Assembly (NCBI GenBank): GCA_033765305.1
Contig: JANRID010000024.1
Coordinates: forward strand, 1-56,610
Reading direction: 5' to 3'
Source of the DNA: RDXT01 sp033765305
Lineage (GTDB): Bacteria > Bacteroidota > Bacteroidia > J057
Length of the DNA stretch: 56,610 bases
In this document: positions 40,986 through 50,170 of the stretch, piece by piece
Numbering within the stretch: the first letter of the stretch is position 1
Layout of the letters: every line of letters begins with the position of its first letter
Notes under the pieces: generated by a model
The model's input: only the letters and a program-made list of their open reading frames with translations
The model's database searches: none
What the model was told of the DNA's origin: nothing
Position numbers and translations under genes: made by a program

Positions 40986-43970
40986 TTAGAACGACACATG
41001 GATGCCGGCCAGGATGGTGCGGGCCGTAGGATACGTGAAGCGGTCGATGCCGAAGGTTTGCACCCCGCCGATCGAGCTGCCGGTGTTCACTTCCGGATCA
41101 AAGCCCGTGTAGTTGGTGATCAGCAGGAGGTTCTGGCCGGTGAGAGAGATCCGGATATTGCTGACCCAGTCGCCGAGGCCCCACTGGCCGGGGCGTGCGG
41201 TGTAGCTCAGCGTGGCGTTGTTGAGGCGCAGGAAGCTGCCGCTCTCCAGGTAGCGGGTAGAAACCTCGTTGGAGTTGGTGATGTCTTCTTCGGGGAATTC
41301 CACCGCGAAGTCTGTGGTGTTGAAGGAAGACGCGAGGCTGCCCTTCTGGAAGAGCGACATGGTGGTGTGGTTGTAGATCTGGTTGCCGGCCACGCCATTG
41401 AAGTTCAGCGACAGCTCCACGCCTTTGTACCCGAAATTGGTATAAAACCCGTAGAGCAGGTTGGGCAGGGCCGTACCCACGACTACGCGGTCATTTTCCA
41501 GCACCTGGCCGTCGCCGTTGGTGTCGCGGAATTCGTTGAGGCCGTCGTCGCCGATGCCGGTGAATTCCTTCATGTAGAAGGCACCGATCGATTCGCCGTT
41601 GATATAGCCGTTGATGGTGGCGCCGGTCTGTCCGGCACCGGTGGCGCTGCCGGTGGTCAGCACCGCGAAGGGGGAGTTGCGCACCTCGTTGTCGATGTAG
41701 GTGAGGTTGCCGCCGATGCTGTACTTGAACTCGCTGGCGGGGCTGTTGCGGAACTCGAGGGTGAACTCCACCCCGGAGTTGACGATCTCCATCTCCGGCA
41801 CATTGGTCCAGTAGGTAGCCGTGGGCTGAATGGGGTCGGCGGGCACCACTTCCAGCAGAATATTGCCGGATACCTTGTTGAAGTAATCCAGCGTGCCCAC
41901 CAGGCGGTCATCGAAAATGCCAAAGTCGATCCCTGCGTCAAACTGGGTGGACACTTCCCACTGGATATTGGGGTTGGCCAGACGGGTGAAGATGGTTCCA
42001 AACGGATAGCCGCCCAGGGTGGTGGCGGAGGGGTCCAGGGGATAGGTGTCGTAGCTGCTCTTGCTTTCGGTGAAGCTCGACTGCGTAATTTTGGACGGAA
42101 TTTCCTGGTTGCCCGTTTGCCCCCAGCTTGCGCGCAGCTTCAGGTTGTTGAACACCGAACCGGCCAGAAAGTTCTCCCGGCCGATGTTCCAGCCCAGGGC
42201 GAACGAAGGGAAGTAGCCGTATTTGTTGTTGCTGCCGAACTTGGAGGAGCCGTCGGCGCGCAGGGTCGCCGTCGCCAGATACTTGCCGTCGAACTGATAG
42301 TTCACCCGTCCGAAGAAGGACTGCAGCTCGTTTTCAATGGCAAACGAATTGAGCGTCGTAGGCCGGTCCACGGTGCTGGTCTGATCCTGATACTGAGGCT
42401 CTACGCCATTGGCTGCAAAGCCGGAGAGGCTGAAGCCTTTCTGCTGCACCAGGGTCTTCTGGTACGAATGCCCGGCCAGCACGATGAAGTTGCTCCGGCC
42501 CGTTTCAAGGGTATAGGTGAGGGTGTTCTCTGCCAGTTGGTTTTCGTTGCGGGTGCTGGCGGTGTTCAGCGAGCCAAGCTCGAAGCCTTCGAGCAGGGCA
42601 TACGGCTTCCACTGGATATCCCGGTTGGTGGTGGAATAGTCCAGGCCCAGGTTGAGGCGGTAGGTCAGGCCTTTGAGGATCTCCACCGACGGGGCGATGT
42701 TGGCCAGCAGGCGGCTGTTGTCTGCATCATCGGAGTAGATCTCGTTGCGCAGCAGGGGATTGAGCATGTCGTCCAGGATGGTGGGCCTCCCATCGGTAAG
42801 GGCCGGGATGGTGGGATTCAGCTGAATCATGTCCACGATCACGCCCTGATTGGGGCGGCTGTTTTCGGTGCGGGCGCCCGACAGGTTGTAATCCACCTTC
42901 AGGCGGCCGTTGAGGGCCTGCTGGGTCAGGTTTACCCGGCCCGAGTAGCGGCGCAGGCTGCTGTTGATCAGGATGCCTTCCTGGTCTTCGAGGCCCGCAG
43001 AGATGTAGTAGGAAAAACGGTCGCTGGCTGCGCCGCTCATCGCCAGGTTGACATTGTTGGAGCGGGCGGTACGGGTCAGCTCGTCCTGCCAGTCGGTATC
43101 GCCGCCGGCGTTGAACAGGTTGCCGCCGATGGCATTGACCTGGCTCACAAATTCTTCCGCCGTAAATACATCGATCTTATTGGCAATGGTGGACCAGGCC
43201 GTAGAGGCCGATACATTCATCTCGGTCCTGCCGGCCTTTCCTCTTTTCGTGGTGATGGCGATGACCCCGTTGGCGGCGCGTGCGCCATAGATCGCAGCAG
43301 CCGAGGCGTCTTTGAGCACGTCGATGCTCTCGATGTCCTGCGGGTTGATGAAGTTGAGGGGGTTGCTGGCCACGCCGGTGGTGGAGTTGTCCAGCACGAA
43401 TCCATCGACCACATACAGCGGGGTCGTGCCCGAGCGCAAGCTCCCGATGCCGCGGATGATCACATCCTGGGCGGCGCCCGGCTCCCCGCTGACATTGGAC
43501 ACGTTTACCCCGGCCACCTTGCCTTGCAGCAGCTGCCCAGGGTTGACTACGATGCCCCGGTTGAACTCCTCCGCGCCGATCGACCCGATGGCACCCGTTA
43601 CGTCCGAGCGCTTCTGCACCCCGTACGCCACCACGACCACCTCTTCCAGCGAGGCGGCGTCGGCAGTTAGGATCACTTCAATCCGGGTTTGGTCCCCGAT
43701 CAGCACCTCCTGCTCGGCATAGCCAATGTAGGAGATGACGAGCACCTCGCCTTCGGCGGCAGAGATCGAAAACTGGCCGCCTTCCCTCGTGAAGACGCCC
43801 CGTGCGGCACCTTTCACGATTACACTGGCGCCGATCAGCCCCTGGCCATTCTCGTCGGTGACCACACCGCTGATTTCTTTTGCGCCCGTTCGCTGCGCGT
43901 ACAGGCTCCCGTGGCCCAGCAGCGCCACAAGCAAACCCACGCACAGGGTCTTGAGTAACACGAATTTCAT
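40986..43970 (-). CDS. SusC/RagA family TonB-dependent outer membrane transporter
   Basis: From MKFVLLKTLCVGLLVALLG the protein has 994 residues. After the signal come a carboxypeptidase-like regulatory domain (EISGVVTDENGQGLIGASVI; FSISAAEGEVLVISYIGY), the TonB box region LEEVVVVAYG, the plug (GKVAGVNVSNVSGEPG; LYVVDGFVLD; DVLKDASAAAIYGARAANGV) and a barrel ending ILAGIHVSF. It imports a ligand delivered by SusD using TonB energy. No glycosidase or sulfatase lies beside it, so the ligand is unknown. Confidence 0.95.
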   Translation of the reverse strand: MKFVLLKTLCVGLLVALLGHGSLYAQRTGAKEISGVVTDENGQGLIGASVIVKGAARGVFTREGGQFSISAAEGEVLVISYIGYAEQEVLIGDQTRIEVILTADAASLEEVVVVAYGVQKRSDVTGAIGSIGAEEFNRGIVVNPGQLLQGKVAGVNVSNVSGEPGAAQDVIIRGIGSLRSGTTPLYVVDGFVLDNSTTGVASNPLNFINPQDIESIDVLKDASAAAIYGARAANGVIAITTKRGKAGRTEMNVSASTAWSTIANKIDVFTAEEFVSQVNAIGGNLFNAGGDTDWQDELTRTARSNNVNLAMSGAASDRFSYYISAGLEDQEGILINSSLRRYSGRVNLTQQALNGRLKVDYNLSGARTENSRPNQGVIVDMIQLNPTIPALTDGRPTILDDMLNPLLRNEIYSDDADNSRLLANIAPSVEILKGLTYRLNLGLDYSTTNRDIQWKPYALLEGFELGSLNTASTRNENQLAENTLTYTLETGRSNFIVLAGHSYQKTLVQQKGFSLSGFAANGVEPQYQDQTSTVDRPTTLNSFAIENELQSFFGRVNYQFDGKYLATATLRADGSSKFGSNNKYGYFPSFALGWNIGRENFLAGSVFNNLKLRASWGQTGNQEIPSKITQSSFTESKSSYDTYPLDPSATTLGGYPFGTIFTRLANPNIQWEVSTQFDAGIDFGIFDDRLVGTLDYFNKVSGNILLEVVPADPIQPTATYWTNVPEMEIVNSGVEFTLEFRNSPASEFKYSIGGNLTYIDNEVRNSPFAVLTTGSATGAGQTGATINGYINGESIGAFYMKEFTGIGDDGLNEFRDTNGDGQVLENDRVVVGTALPNLLYGFYTNFGYKGVELSLNFNGVAGNQIYNHTTMSLFQKGSLASSFNTTDFAVEFPEEDITNSNEVSTRYLESGSFLRLNNATLSYTARPGQWGLGDWVSNIRISLTGQNLLLITNYTGFDPEVNTGSSIGGVQTFGIDRFTYPTARTILAGIHVSF

Positions 43971-44240
43971 GAAAACAGGATTAAATGGATGATTGTCAGC
44001 CCCGTATGCCAATGCTTCCGGGTCGCCGGAAGCTGGTTTTTCACCGTATGAAAAACACAGCATCCAAGCCGCTGCAATACTACCTGCCGGGTGTTACCTC
44101 ATCTTAAATATTTTTCATACGTCAAGTTACCTATATATTAAAAATCAAATAAATTGAAATGTAATATTTTTGAACCGTTTTTTCTGTTTATCATCCCGCG
44201 GGCGCGCGTGCCTCCGCGCCGCACGCCTGGTGCCCGCTGC

Positions 44241-45722
44241 TCAGAAGATCCCCGACAAAGCCACGATCGTACATCTGTTGTACGGGTCGGGGTTGTGCTC
44301 CGCAGGGTGCTGCACCGTCAGAAAGAGGGTTTTCCCGTCGGGCGTAAAGGCCAGCCCCGTCATTTCGCATCCTTCCGGCCCTACGGCCAGCCGTTTGATG
44401 CCGGCTGCATCGGCACTGCCGTCCGGCAGGAGCGGAATCATGTACACCTCCAGATAGAGCTTGCCCTGCTCGTAGGATTCTATCTTTGCGCCCTCCAGCG
44501 AGCCCAGAGAGGCATCTTCGCATACAAACAGGTAGGGTTTTCCTTGTATTTCCCGCACCAGCATCCCGTCCGGAACCGAAAAATAGCCCCCGTCGGGTGT
44601 GCGGCCCCCTTCCATGAACACGCTCATCCGGCCAGTGGCAGGGTTAAATACGAGCATGCGCCCAAACCAGTCGCGGGTCTGGCTGTTGCCGATGGCCAAA
44701 GGCGCCTGCCGCAGGTGATGCGCGAGTGTTCCGCCCTGGGCGAGGCCCTGGCGGTAGTCGAAGCCGCCGCCCGACTCTGAAATATAGATGTTGCCGTCAT
44801 ACGCATCCACCCACTCATGCGATTTGAACATGGTGGCCCCCAGCCGGAGGGCAACCCGCCGCGCATGGATCAGGGAATCCATCTCCATGGGCAGGGGCAG
44901 CCAGGTGCCGGCGGTGCCATCCTCCGACTGCTGGTAGGCGTACAATTGCCCTTCGGTATAGTCGTGGGGCGTTTTGGCTTCAAATTTGAAAAACACACAC
45001 GGCTCAAAGTCGTCGGTTAGGTACACCGTTTTGCCGTCGGGGGTGCAGTAGGTATCCTCGTGCGAGTAGCGGCCCAGCTGCCAGAGCTTGCGCAGCGGCT
45101 TGCGGGTGGCGATGTCCACCTCGACCATCCAGCCCATATTTTCGTGGCGCTTCAGGCCGTTGAAATCGGAGGTATCCCGGAAGTGCCCGCCGTTGTGGTA
45201 CAATTCCTGATTGCTGAACGGCGGATACTCCTCGGCGGTCAGGATGGTGCCGTGGGGCGTTACTTCGCCGCCGCAGTTGTGCCAGGTGCCGCCCAGGGGC
45301 GCAAAGTCGATATAGTGGGCATCTCCGACCTGCTGCCAGCGGCCGTTGAGCTTCTTCACCTCCAGCCAGCTCATGCCGCCGCCGTCGCCCAGCACCGAAT
45401 TGGAGTCGCGCAGCTCATGGTTCATGAACAGATGGCCATGCTCGCTGCTGCCCCCGATTGGGACATAGGCCAGAAAGTCGATTTTCCTTTTCGACAGGCG
45501 CATCACCCCTGCATCCGTCATCACAGAGTCTGCCGCCCCCCGGTAGATGACATCGGCCTGGCAGCCTTCCGGTACCCGCAGGGTCTGGCTGCTGTAGTCA
45601 TTGGCCACCGAGGCAAACCCCACCCCGGCTCCGGCCGCCGAAGGGCCACGGGCGCCCTGCTGGCATGCCGACACATACAGGCCGATCCCGGCCATCAAGA
45701 AGCGCAAGTACCGCGTATTCAT
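44241..45722 (-). CDS. PhoX-like/DUF839 secreted phosphatase-family lipoprotein
   Basis: A 493-residue protein with MNTRYLRFLMAGIGLYVSAC (lipobox VSAC). The beta-propeller PhoX/DUF839 pattern is visible: HGHLFMNHELRDSNS, GGTWHNCGGEVTPHGTILTA then EEYPPFSN, RYSHEDTYCTPDGKTVYLTD, and LFLTVQHPAEHNPDP. PhoX enzymes are Ca/Fe alkaline phosphatases. It lies upstream of susC on the same strand after 270 bp of AT-rich sequence. The genes may serve a common phosphorylated substrate, which is inference. Confidence 0.78.
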   Translation of the reverse strand: MNTRYLRFLMAGIGLYVSACQQGARGPSAAGAGVGFASVANDYSSQTLRVPEGCQADVIYRGAADSVMTDAGVMRLSKRKIDFLAYVPIGGSSEHGHLFMNHELRDSNSVLGDGGGMSWLEVKKLNGRWQQVGDAHYIDFAPLGGTWHNCGGEVTPHGTILTAEEYPPFSNQELYHNGGHFRDTSDFNGLKRHENMGWMVEVDIATRKPLRKLWQLGRYSHEDTYCTPDGKTVYLTDDFEPCVFFKFEAKTPHDYTEGQLYAYQQSEDGTAGTWLPLPMEMDSLIHARRVALRLGATMFKSHEWVDAYDGNIYISESGGGFDYRQGLAQGGTLAHHLRQAPLAIGNSQTRDWFGRMLVFNPATGRMSVFMEGGRTPDGGYFSVPDGMLVREIQGKPYLFVCEDASLGSLEGAKIESYEQGKLYLEVYMIPLLPDGSADAAGIKRLAVGPEGCEMTGLAFTPDGKTLFLTVQHPAEHNPDPYNRCTIVALSGIF

Positions 45723-45747
45723 GAGCTTGATTATGAGGGAATTGTAG

Positions 45748-45770
45748 CCGGATGCGGCGAAGGCATCCGG
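45748..45770. repeat. Short hairpin upstream of the PhoX-like gene
   Basis: CCGGATGC pairs with GCATCCGG around GGCGAAG, 26 bases upstream of the ATG on the opposite side. It could be a leader structure or the terminator of the decayed gene beyond. Confidence 0.45.
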
Positions 45771-45888
45771 GGATGGGGATTACATGCGGCTCAATATTAG
45801 GCGTTTCCCCTTTCGGAGGTGTTACCGGGAGGTTAAGCATTTCCGGCCACCCGCTGCGCAATCCTGGGGCATTCCCGGCCCTGCTGCT

Positions 45889-46158
45889 TCACTTGACGGC
45901 CGGCCGCCACACCGGGGTCTCGTTCCGCTTCGGCTCTGTTGTCAGGCGGATTTTTTTTTCCGTCCCGACTTGTATCAGCCACACATCATACTGGGCCGGG
46001 GTTCCGCTTGACTAGGCAATCCATCTCCCGTCCGGCGGCCACGAAGGCGAATAGTCTTCGAGTTCGCTGTTTGTCAGGTTCATTATGCCGCTGCCATCAA
46101 GGCTCATGATACATATTTCAAAATCTCGGTCTCTTGTGGCCAAAAATGCCAGAACGCC
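45889..46158 (-). pseudogene. Remnant of a TolB-like PD40 beta-propeller protein
   Basis: Reading the minus strand from 46158, VLAFLATRDRDFEICIMSLD then GSGIMNLTNSELEDYSPSW then PPDGRWIA is a clear PD40/WD40-like blade. A TAG (46014-46012) interrupts it, and the same frame continues for exactly 40 codons with DVWLIQVGTEKKIRLTTEP and ETPVWRPAVK to a TGA. Sequence upstream to about 46299 is weakly similar and lacks a start. It is therefore the 3' end of a propeller gene with an in-frame amber and no 5' part. It occupies most of the 577-bp gap 45723-46299. Confidence 0.72.
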
Positions 46159-46299
46159 TGCCGGGCAGAGCCGAGCTTGTCCTGCAAGTTCCGCAGGCCA
46201 GTCCTGATCCCAGCCAGATCCGCAAAGCTTCCGCCTTCGTGCAAGGGACTGCAGCGCTTCAAGGGTCTGCGCATCCGCAGGCCTGATGCGGAATCCGGA

Positions 46300-46941
46300 T
46301 CAGGTGCCGCTGGCCTTGGCTCTGTCCCTGGGCAGGAGATGCCGCTGTTCAAACACATAAGCGGTGTTCCTGTCGGCAAGCCAGTCGATCAGCTTCAGTA
46401 TGCCCACTACGTTCAGGATGATGCCTAGCACGATTCCCGCCGCGTAGTCGAAGACCGATGCCAGGCTTTCCGCATGGAGGGTACGAAAAAAGAAATACAC
46501 ACAGGGTGCAAAAAACAGCCAGCTGGTTGCGAGTCCGGCATTGTAGAATGATTTTCCTTTTATGTTGAATACCACGGTATGTGCGATGATATTGCCCACA
46601 GACACCAGTATCGTTGCAATGCCGAGCCAGACTGCACGTTCTCCGAGCAGGGCCGCAAGCAGATAGCTGACCCATCCCACCACGACATTCACATACAAGG
46701 CTGTGTTTGTATTGAGCGGGTATCTGTCCGGCAGATCGCTGTTGTACATCACCCGGTTTACCATTCCCGGAAAGGTTCCTGCAATCCTGTATTCTTCGAG
46801 CTGGTGCAGGAATAAAGAGACCAGACTGAGCCAGGTAAGGTAGTTGTAGCTGGTCAGGCCTTCTGCCTGGCTTAGGTAGCCGATGACAAGGACTGCAAAC
46901 AATCCCCCCAAGTCGTACCAATGGCTTCTGAGCAGGTGCAT
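46300..46941 (-). CDS. HXXEE domain membrane protein
   Basis: From MHLLRSHWYDLGGLF the protein has 213 residues and about six membrane helices. The motif H-Q-L-E-E in SLFLHQLEEYRIAGTFPG gives the HXXEE family its name, and a second conserved histidine lies in NIIAHTVVFNIKGKSFYNAG. The family is presumed metal-dependent, of unknown function. A TGCGTAnnTTGC promoter lies 64 bases upstream. Confidence 0.85.
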   Translation of the reverse strand: MHLLRSHWYDLGGLFAVLVIGYLSQAEGLTSYNYLTWLSLVSLFLHQLEEYRIAGTFPGMVNRVMYNSDLPDRYPLNTNTALYVNVVVGWVSYLLAALLGERAVWLGIATILVSVGNIIAHTVVFNIKGKSFYNAGLATSWLFFAPCVYFFFRTLHAESLASVFDYAAGIVLGIILNVVGILKLIDWLADRNTAYVFEQRHLLPRDRAKASGT

Positions 46942-47004
46942 GTGGCGGAGCGTTGATATCTGGCGGAAACAGCTGCTGCCTGACAAGCCTGCGCCGCTGC
47001 TCCA

Positions 47005-47016
47005 GCAAGCTACGCA
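47005..47016 (-). promoter_or_regulatory. TGCGTAnnTTGC promoter element (HXXEE gene)
   Basis: TGCGTAGCTTGC on the minus strand with TTG exactly 20 bases before the TA, 64 bases before the ATG. Confidence 0.55.
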
Positions 47017-47046
47017 AACGCCTCCGCCTGCGCAAGGCCCCGCCGG

Positions 47047-47928
47047 CTACGGCCTGATGATCCTGAAAAATTCCCGGTCAAACACGGCGAAATATGCCTC
47101 TGCGCTGTACCGCTCGAATTCGGGCACGAAGAACCCGATTGTTTTCCGCTCCCGTTCGTCGTAGGAGCGCAAATACGCCATTTTAGGCTTCGCCTCGCTG
47201 GCAATGCGGATCTGGACCTCCGGCTCCGGCATCCCCGCGACGCCATAGATCTGTTTCGCCTTTTCCCACTCGTCGCCCGGAAAGCCCCAGCTTTTCATGC
47301 GTTCCGAATGGCGCTGCATGATCCGGGTTTCCATGTGCCGGGTGTACACGCTCTGATAGATGTACAGCGGGCTGATGCGCTTCTCCCTCGTCAGGTCGAT
47401 CACCAGCTGGCTGATGAGCACATGTTCGGGATGGCCGTAGCCCCCCATCTCGTTGTCGAGCGAAAAAATCACGGCAGGCTTGAAGCTGCTGATGCAGGCG
47501 GCATAGGCGTCTGCGATGACCGAGGTGTTGAAGATGAGGCCGAAGCTGTCTTTGGGGATGGCGTAATAGCCCCGCCGCTGGGTTTCGTCGTCGTTCCGCA
47601 CCTGCTGCGGGGTCAGATGCACAAACATGGCGGTGTCCAGGATGCGCCGGCAGGCCCGTACCTGGGCGGAATCCCGCTCCGGGGTTTTGGCAAGGCTGAC
47701 CACGGCGACCTTCCATCCGTTCCGGTGGAGGAGCGACGCCGTTCCTGCCAGGGCGCACATGTCATCGTCGTGCGCGAGCACGATCATGGCCCGTTTGGGC
47801 TCGATGGTGCGCAGCAGGGTATCGTCGGGATAGGTTTCGACCGCGGCGTACTGCCGGATGTCTTCGCGGCTGCCGCAGGCGCAGGCAAGCGCGGTCAGCA
47901 GGATGGCAGCCAACTGCAGGCTTTTCAT
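47047..47928 (-). CDS. PIG-L/LmbE family deacetylase, lipoprotein
   Basis: From MKSLQLAAILLTALACAC the protein has 293 residues and a probable lipobox (LACAC). The LmbE/PIG-L zinc motif AHPDD is present as VLAHDDDMCALAG, with VAVVSLAKTPERDSAQ and the later GYGHPEHVLIS histidine pair. The family removes acetyl groups from N-acetylglucosamine-type substrates. Export plus lipidation suggests an envelope glycan substrate. The Pro of AHPDD is Asp here. Confidence 0.83.
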   Translation of the reverse strand: MKSLQLAAILLTALACACGSREDIRQYAAVETYPDDTLLRTIEPKRAMIVLAHDDDMCALAGTASLLHRNGWKVAVVSLAKTPERDSAQVRACRRILDTAMFVHLTPQQVRNDDETQRRGYYAIPKDSFGLIFNTSVIADAYAACISSFKPAVIFSLDNEMGGYGHPEHVLISQLVIDLTREKRISPLYIYQSVYTRHMETRIMQRHSERMKSWGFPGDEWEKAKQIYGVAGMPEPEVQIRIASEAKPKMAYLRSYDERERKTIGFFVPEFERYSAEAYFAVFDREFFRIIRP

Positions 47929-47976
47929 CTGTGCAGGGGGATGATGCCGGCAGCAGGCCCGTCCTGCCGCGGTTCG

Positions 47977-47988
47977 GCAAGCTACGCA
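47977..47988 (-). promoter_or_regulatory. TGCGTAnnTTGC promoter element (PIG-L gene)
   Basis: TGCGTAGCTTGC on the minus strand, 49 bases before the ATG at 47928. No clear TTG at -33. Confidence 0.5.
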
Positions 47989-48092
47989 AAATTTCCGTTT
48001 CGGGGTGTCCTGGCCCGGTGCGGTTTGGGGGAAGGGCGCCGGGCTGGGCGGCAGGGAAGAACCGGCGCAGGGCAATGCAGCCGCTGCGAACG

Positions 48093-48812
48093 TCAGCCAG
48101 CGCCCGGCAGCAGGTGCAATTCTTTCCTGATGGATTCATATAATTCAGGTTCCCAGTCGATTCCCTCGATTTCCGGATACGCTGGCTGTACCCTGAAATC
48201 CCTTGGGCTGATTATCACTTTGACCCCATTGGCAATTGCTTTCCCGGTGAGGAGGAATACTTCTTCCATTGCTTCGTCACCTATTGGGATACAGCCGATG
48301 GTTACCGCTTTGCCATGTATAAAAATATCTCCGCCCATATCTGCAACATGCGTAAACCGGGTTTTGGATATATCGAACTCGTTTGGATAGCTGATTTTGA
48401 TCGACAAGTAATATGCGCTATTGGGATTCAAATATTCGGCATGGTATATTCCTTCGGGGATCTGCCCGTCTCCTTCTTTCAATTTAGGGCCTAACTTTCC
48501 GCTGTAGGCTGTAAATGGGTATTCTTTGATCAGCTTGATTCCGTTCACATCTTTGGCATAGACCTGAAGCTTTTGTTCTTCTTTGAAGGCGGCAATCAGG
48601 ATCTCTTCCGGATAATCCGACTTATATCCCGCTGCGGCCAGGCTGTGCTCCAGTCTCTCCCAAACGCCGGGCTGAATCTGTTCAATTCTCGACTCGACGG
48701 TTTCAAGACCTCTGATTGTATTGAAAACAGGCATATACATGGACCTCCCGTAACCCAGCAAGACGATTAAAACCAATAGCGCTCCTGCTGCCAACGCCAA
48801 TCGCTTTGCCAT
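48093..48812 (-). CDS. YafK-like L,D-transpeptidase family protein
   Basis: From MAKRLALAAGALLVLIVLLG the protein has 239 residues and an N-terminal anchor. The YkuD/YafK catalytic motif is FIHGKAVTIGCIPIGDEAM, giving HG-x5-GC with the nucleophilic cysteine, and SGKLGPKLKEGDGQIPEGIY is the typical preceding loop. Such enzymes make or break links at meso-diaminopimelate in peptidoglycan or its bound lipoprotein. Periplasmic. Confidence 0.88.
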   Translation of the reverse strand: MAKRLALAAGALLVLIVLLGYGRSMYMPVFNTIRGLETVESRIEQIQPGVWERLEHSLAAAGYKSDYPEEILIAAFKEEQKLQVYAKDVNGIKLIKEYPFTAYSGKLGPKLKEGDGQIPEGIYHAEYLNPNSAYYLSIKISYPNEFDISKTRFTHVADMGGDIFIHGKAVTIGCIPIGDEAMEEVFLLTGKAIANGVKVIISPRDFRVQPAYPEIEGIDWEPELYESIRKELHLLPGAG

Positions 48813-48861
48813 ATCTGGTTTTTTATACGCCCTGAAGCCGGGTCTTTGCACCGTTGCGCAG

Positions 48862-48873
48862 GCAATGTACGCA
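48862..48873 (-). promoter_or_regulatory. TGCGTAnnTTGC promoter element (L,D-transpeptidase gene)
   Basis: TGCGTACATTGC on the minus strand with TTG 21 bases before the TA, 50 bases before the ATG at 48812. Confidence 0.55.
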
Positions 48874-48978
48874 CCGCCTGGTGTGCTGCGCAAGGCGCCC
48901 CCGGCGGCAATCGGCGCGCCTGCGGGACAGACGCTGCGACGGATGGGGGCTGCTTCCTGCGGTATGCATCCGGTCCCT

Positions 48979-49251
48979 TCAATTCAGGTTGCGTTCCCGC
49001 AGGACCTCTTCCAGGTCCTGGTTCGTATTGGGGCTTTTCAGCAGCCTGTAGATGAACACAACGGGAATTGCCATTGGAATCAGGAACCCCAGCTGCTTCA
49101 CCGGGGACAGTATCCAGCCGACAACCCCGAATATGAGGATCCCAGCAAGAAAGCCAATGGCTGCTGCATAGAAGATCTTGGATCTCCGCAGTTCTTTTTT
49201 CTTGACCAGCAGCGCCTCGTCCGTCAATGCATACAGGTCCTTTTTTTCCAT
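48979..49251 (-). CDS. Small two-helix membrane protein
   Basis: From MEKKDLYALTDEALLVKKKE the protein has 90 residues: a charged N-terminus, two membrane helices (KIFYAAAIGFLAGILIFGVV and LGFLIPMAIPVVFIYRLL) and a charged tail ending LEEVLRERNLN. I recognise no named family. It is preceded by an rRNA-type strong promoter 120 bases upstream. Confidence 0.65.
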   Translation of the reverse strand: MEKKDLYALTDEALLVKKKELRRSKIFYAAAIGFLAGILIFGVVGWILSPVKQLGFLIPMAIPVVFIYRLLKSPNTNQDLEEVLRERNLN

Positions 49252-49362
49252 GTTGCCCCGGTTGATGGATGGTGCTTTGCGTTGAAGCCAATGGGCGTAT
49301 CGACGCAGTTCACCCCCCACGCCAAAAACTGACGAGATTTGCTTGCATCTCCCCCAAAAAAC

Positions 49363-49399
49363 TTCCTGCCAATATATCCCGCCCGCCGCTTCCTGTCAA
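49363..49399 (-). promoter_or_regulatory. Second rRNA-type promoter with boxA-like leader
   Basis: On the minus strand: TTGACA (49399-49394), 17-bp spacer, TATATT (49376-49371), eight bases, then the start of GTTTTTTGG. The layout and bases (GGAAGCGGCGGGCGGG spacer) closely match the element at 4632-4677. It drives the small membrane protein gene. The 49252-49546 gap has nothing else recognisable. Confidence 0.6.
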
Positions 49400-49546
49400 G
49401 CAGAAAATATCCGCACCGCCGCATCCGGGCCCGGATCTGGCGGGGGCTGGCAGGAGGGGCCTGTCTGGAGTTCTGGCTGCCGGACTTCGTCTGCGGGGGT
49501 GGCTGGCAGGGTAGTCCGGCGCAGGCGTTGCCGCAGGCTGCCGCTG

Positions 49547-50017
49547 CTATTTTTTCCCGATTTTCGAAATGGTGGCGCCTGTGATCCGGGCCGGTTTTCC
49601 CATATCCCGCACGGCAAGCCCGATTGCCTCCCGGATCAGCGCCTGCACATCCGGATTCCGGTAGTCGCCCGGCGCCGCTACATCGATATGCCGGATCAGG
49701 CTGCCGGTTCCGGTCAGCAGGCGGCAGGGGTCCTGCAGCAGCGTACCCTTGTTGAATCCCAGGTTCAGGTGGCGGGTATAGACCGGCAGCATGCAGAACG
49801 CGTCGGAGAGCTTGTCCGAGACGGAAAAGACGGCGGTGAGGGCATGCGTATGATACAGCAGCTCGTTGCAGCCGGGATGCAGCCCGATGATGAACTCCCG
49901 CAGATCGCAGAACAGGCTGATGAGCGCCTGGTCTTTGAAGTCCAGCAGGAACTGAAAGTCCGGATGAATAGGCCGTGAGGTCTGCATCTTGCTGCGTGTG
50001 TGGGGTCTTGCGTACAT
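49547..50017 (-). CDS. DUF1801 family protein
   Basis: A 156-residue cytoplasmic protein with the DUF1801 layout: LREFIIGLHPGCNELLYHTH, then YTRHLNLGFNKGTLLQDPC, DPCRLLTGTGSLIRHID and a C-terminal LIREAIGLAVRDM. The family has a YdhG-like fold of unknown function. The ATG at 50017 is preceded by an SD-like GGGA; an ATG at 49987 is the alternative. A promoter element lies 67 bases upstream. Confidence 0.8.
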   Translation of the reverse strand: MYARPHTRSKMQTSRPIHPDFQFLLDFKDQALISLFCDLREFIIGLHPGCNELLYHTHALTAVFSVSDKLSDAFCMLPVYTRHLNLGFNKGTLLQDPCRLLTGTGSLIRHIDVAAPGDYRNPDVQALIREAIGLAVRDMGKPARITGATISKIGKK

Positions 50018-50083
50018 CCGGTTTCCCTGCGCATCCAGGTGCCTCCCGAAGCCGCCGTGCCAGCGCGGATGTGCTGCATATCA

Positions 50084-50095
50084 GCAAGCTACGTA
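50084..50095 (-). promoter_or_regulatory. TGCGTAnnTTGC-type promoter element (DUF1801 gene)
   Basis: TACGTAGCTTGC on the minus strand with TTG exactly 20 bases before the TA. Confidence 0.5.
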
Positions 50096-50170
50096 AACCT
50101 GCCGGGCGGTGCAAGGCGGAAGGGCCGGGCGGGGAGAGGGCATATCATCTGTGCGCTGGCCTCCGCCCCA

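Noticed and set aside
45748..45770. Enterobacterial REP element
   Set aside because: The CCGGATGC/GCATCCGG hairpin resembles REP by chance; it is single here, short, and the organism is Bacteroidota.
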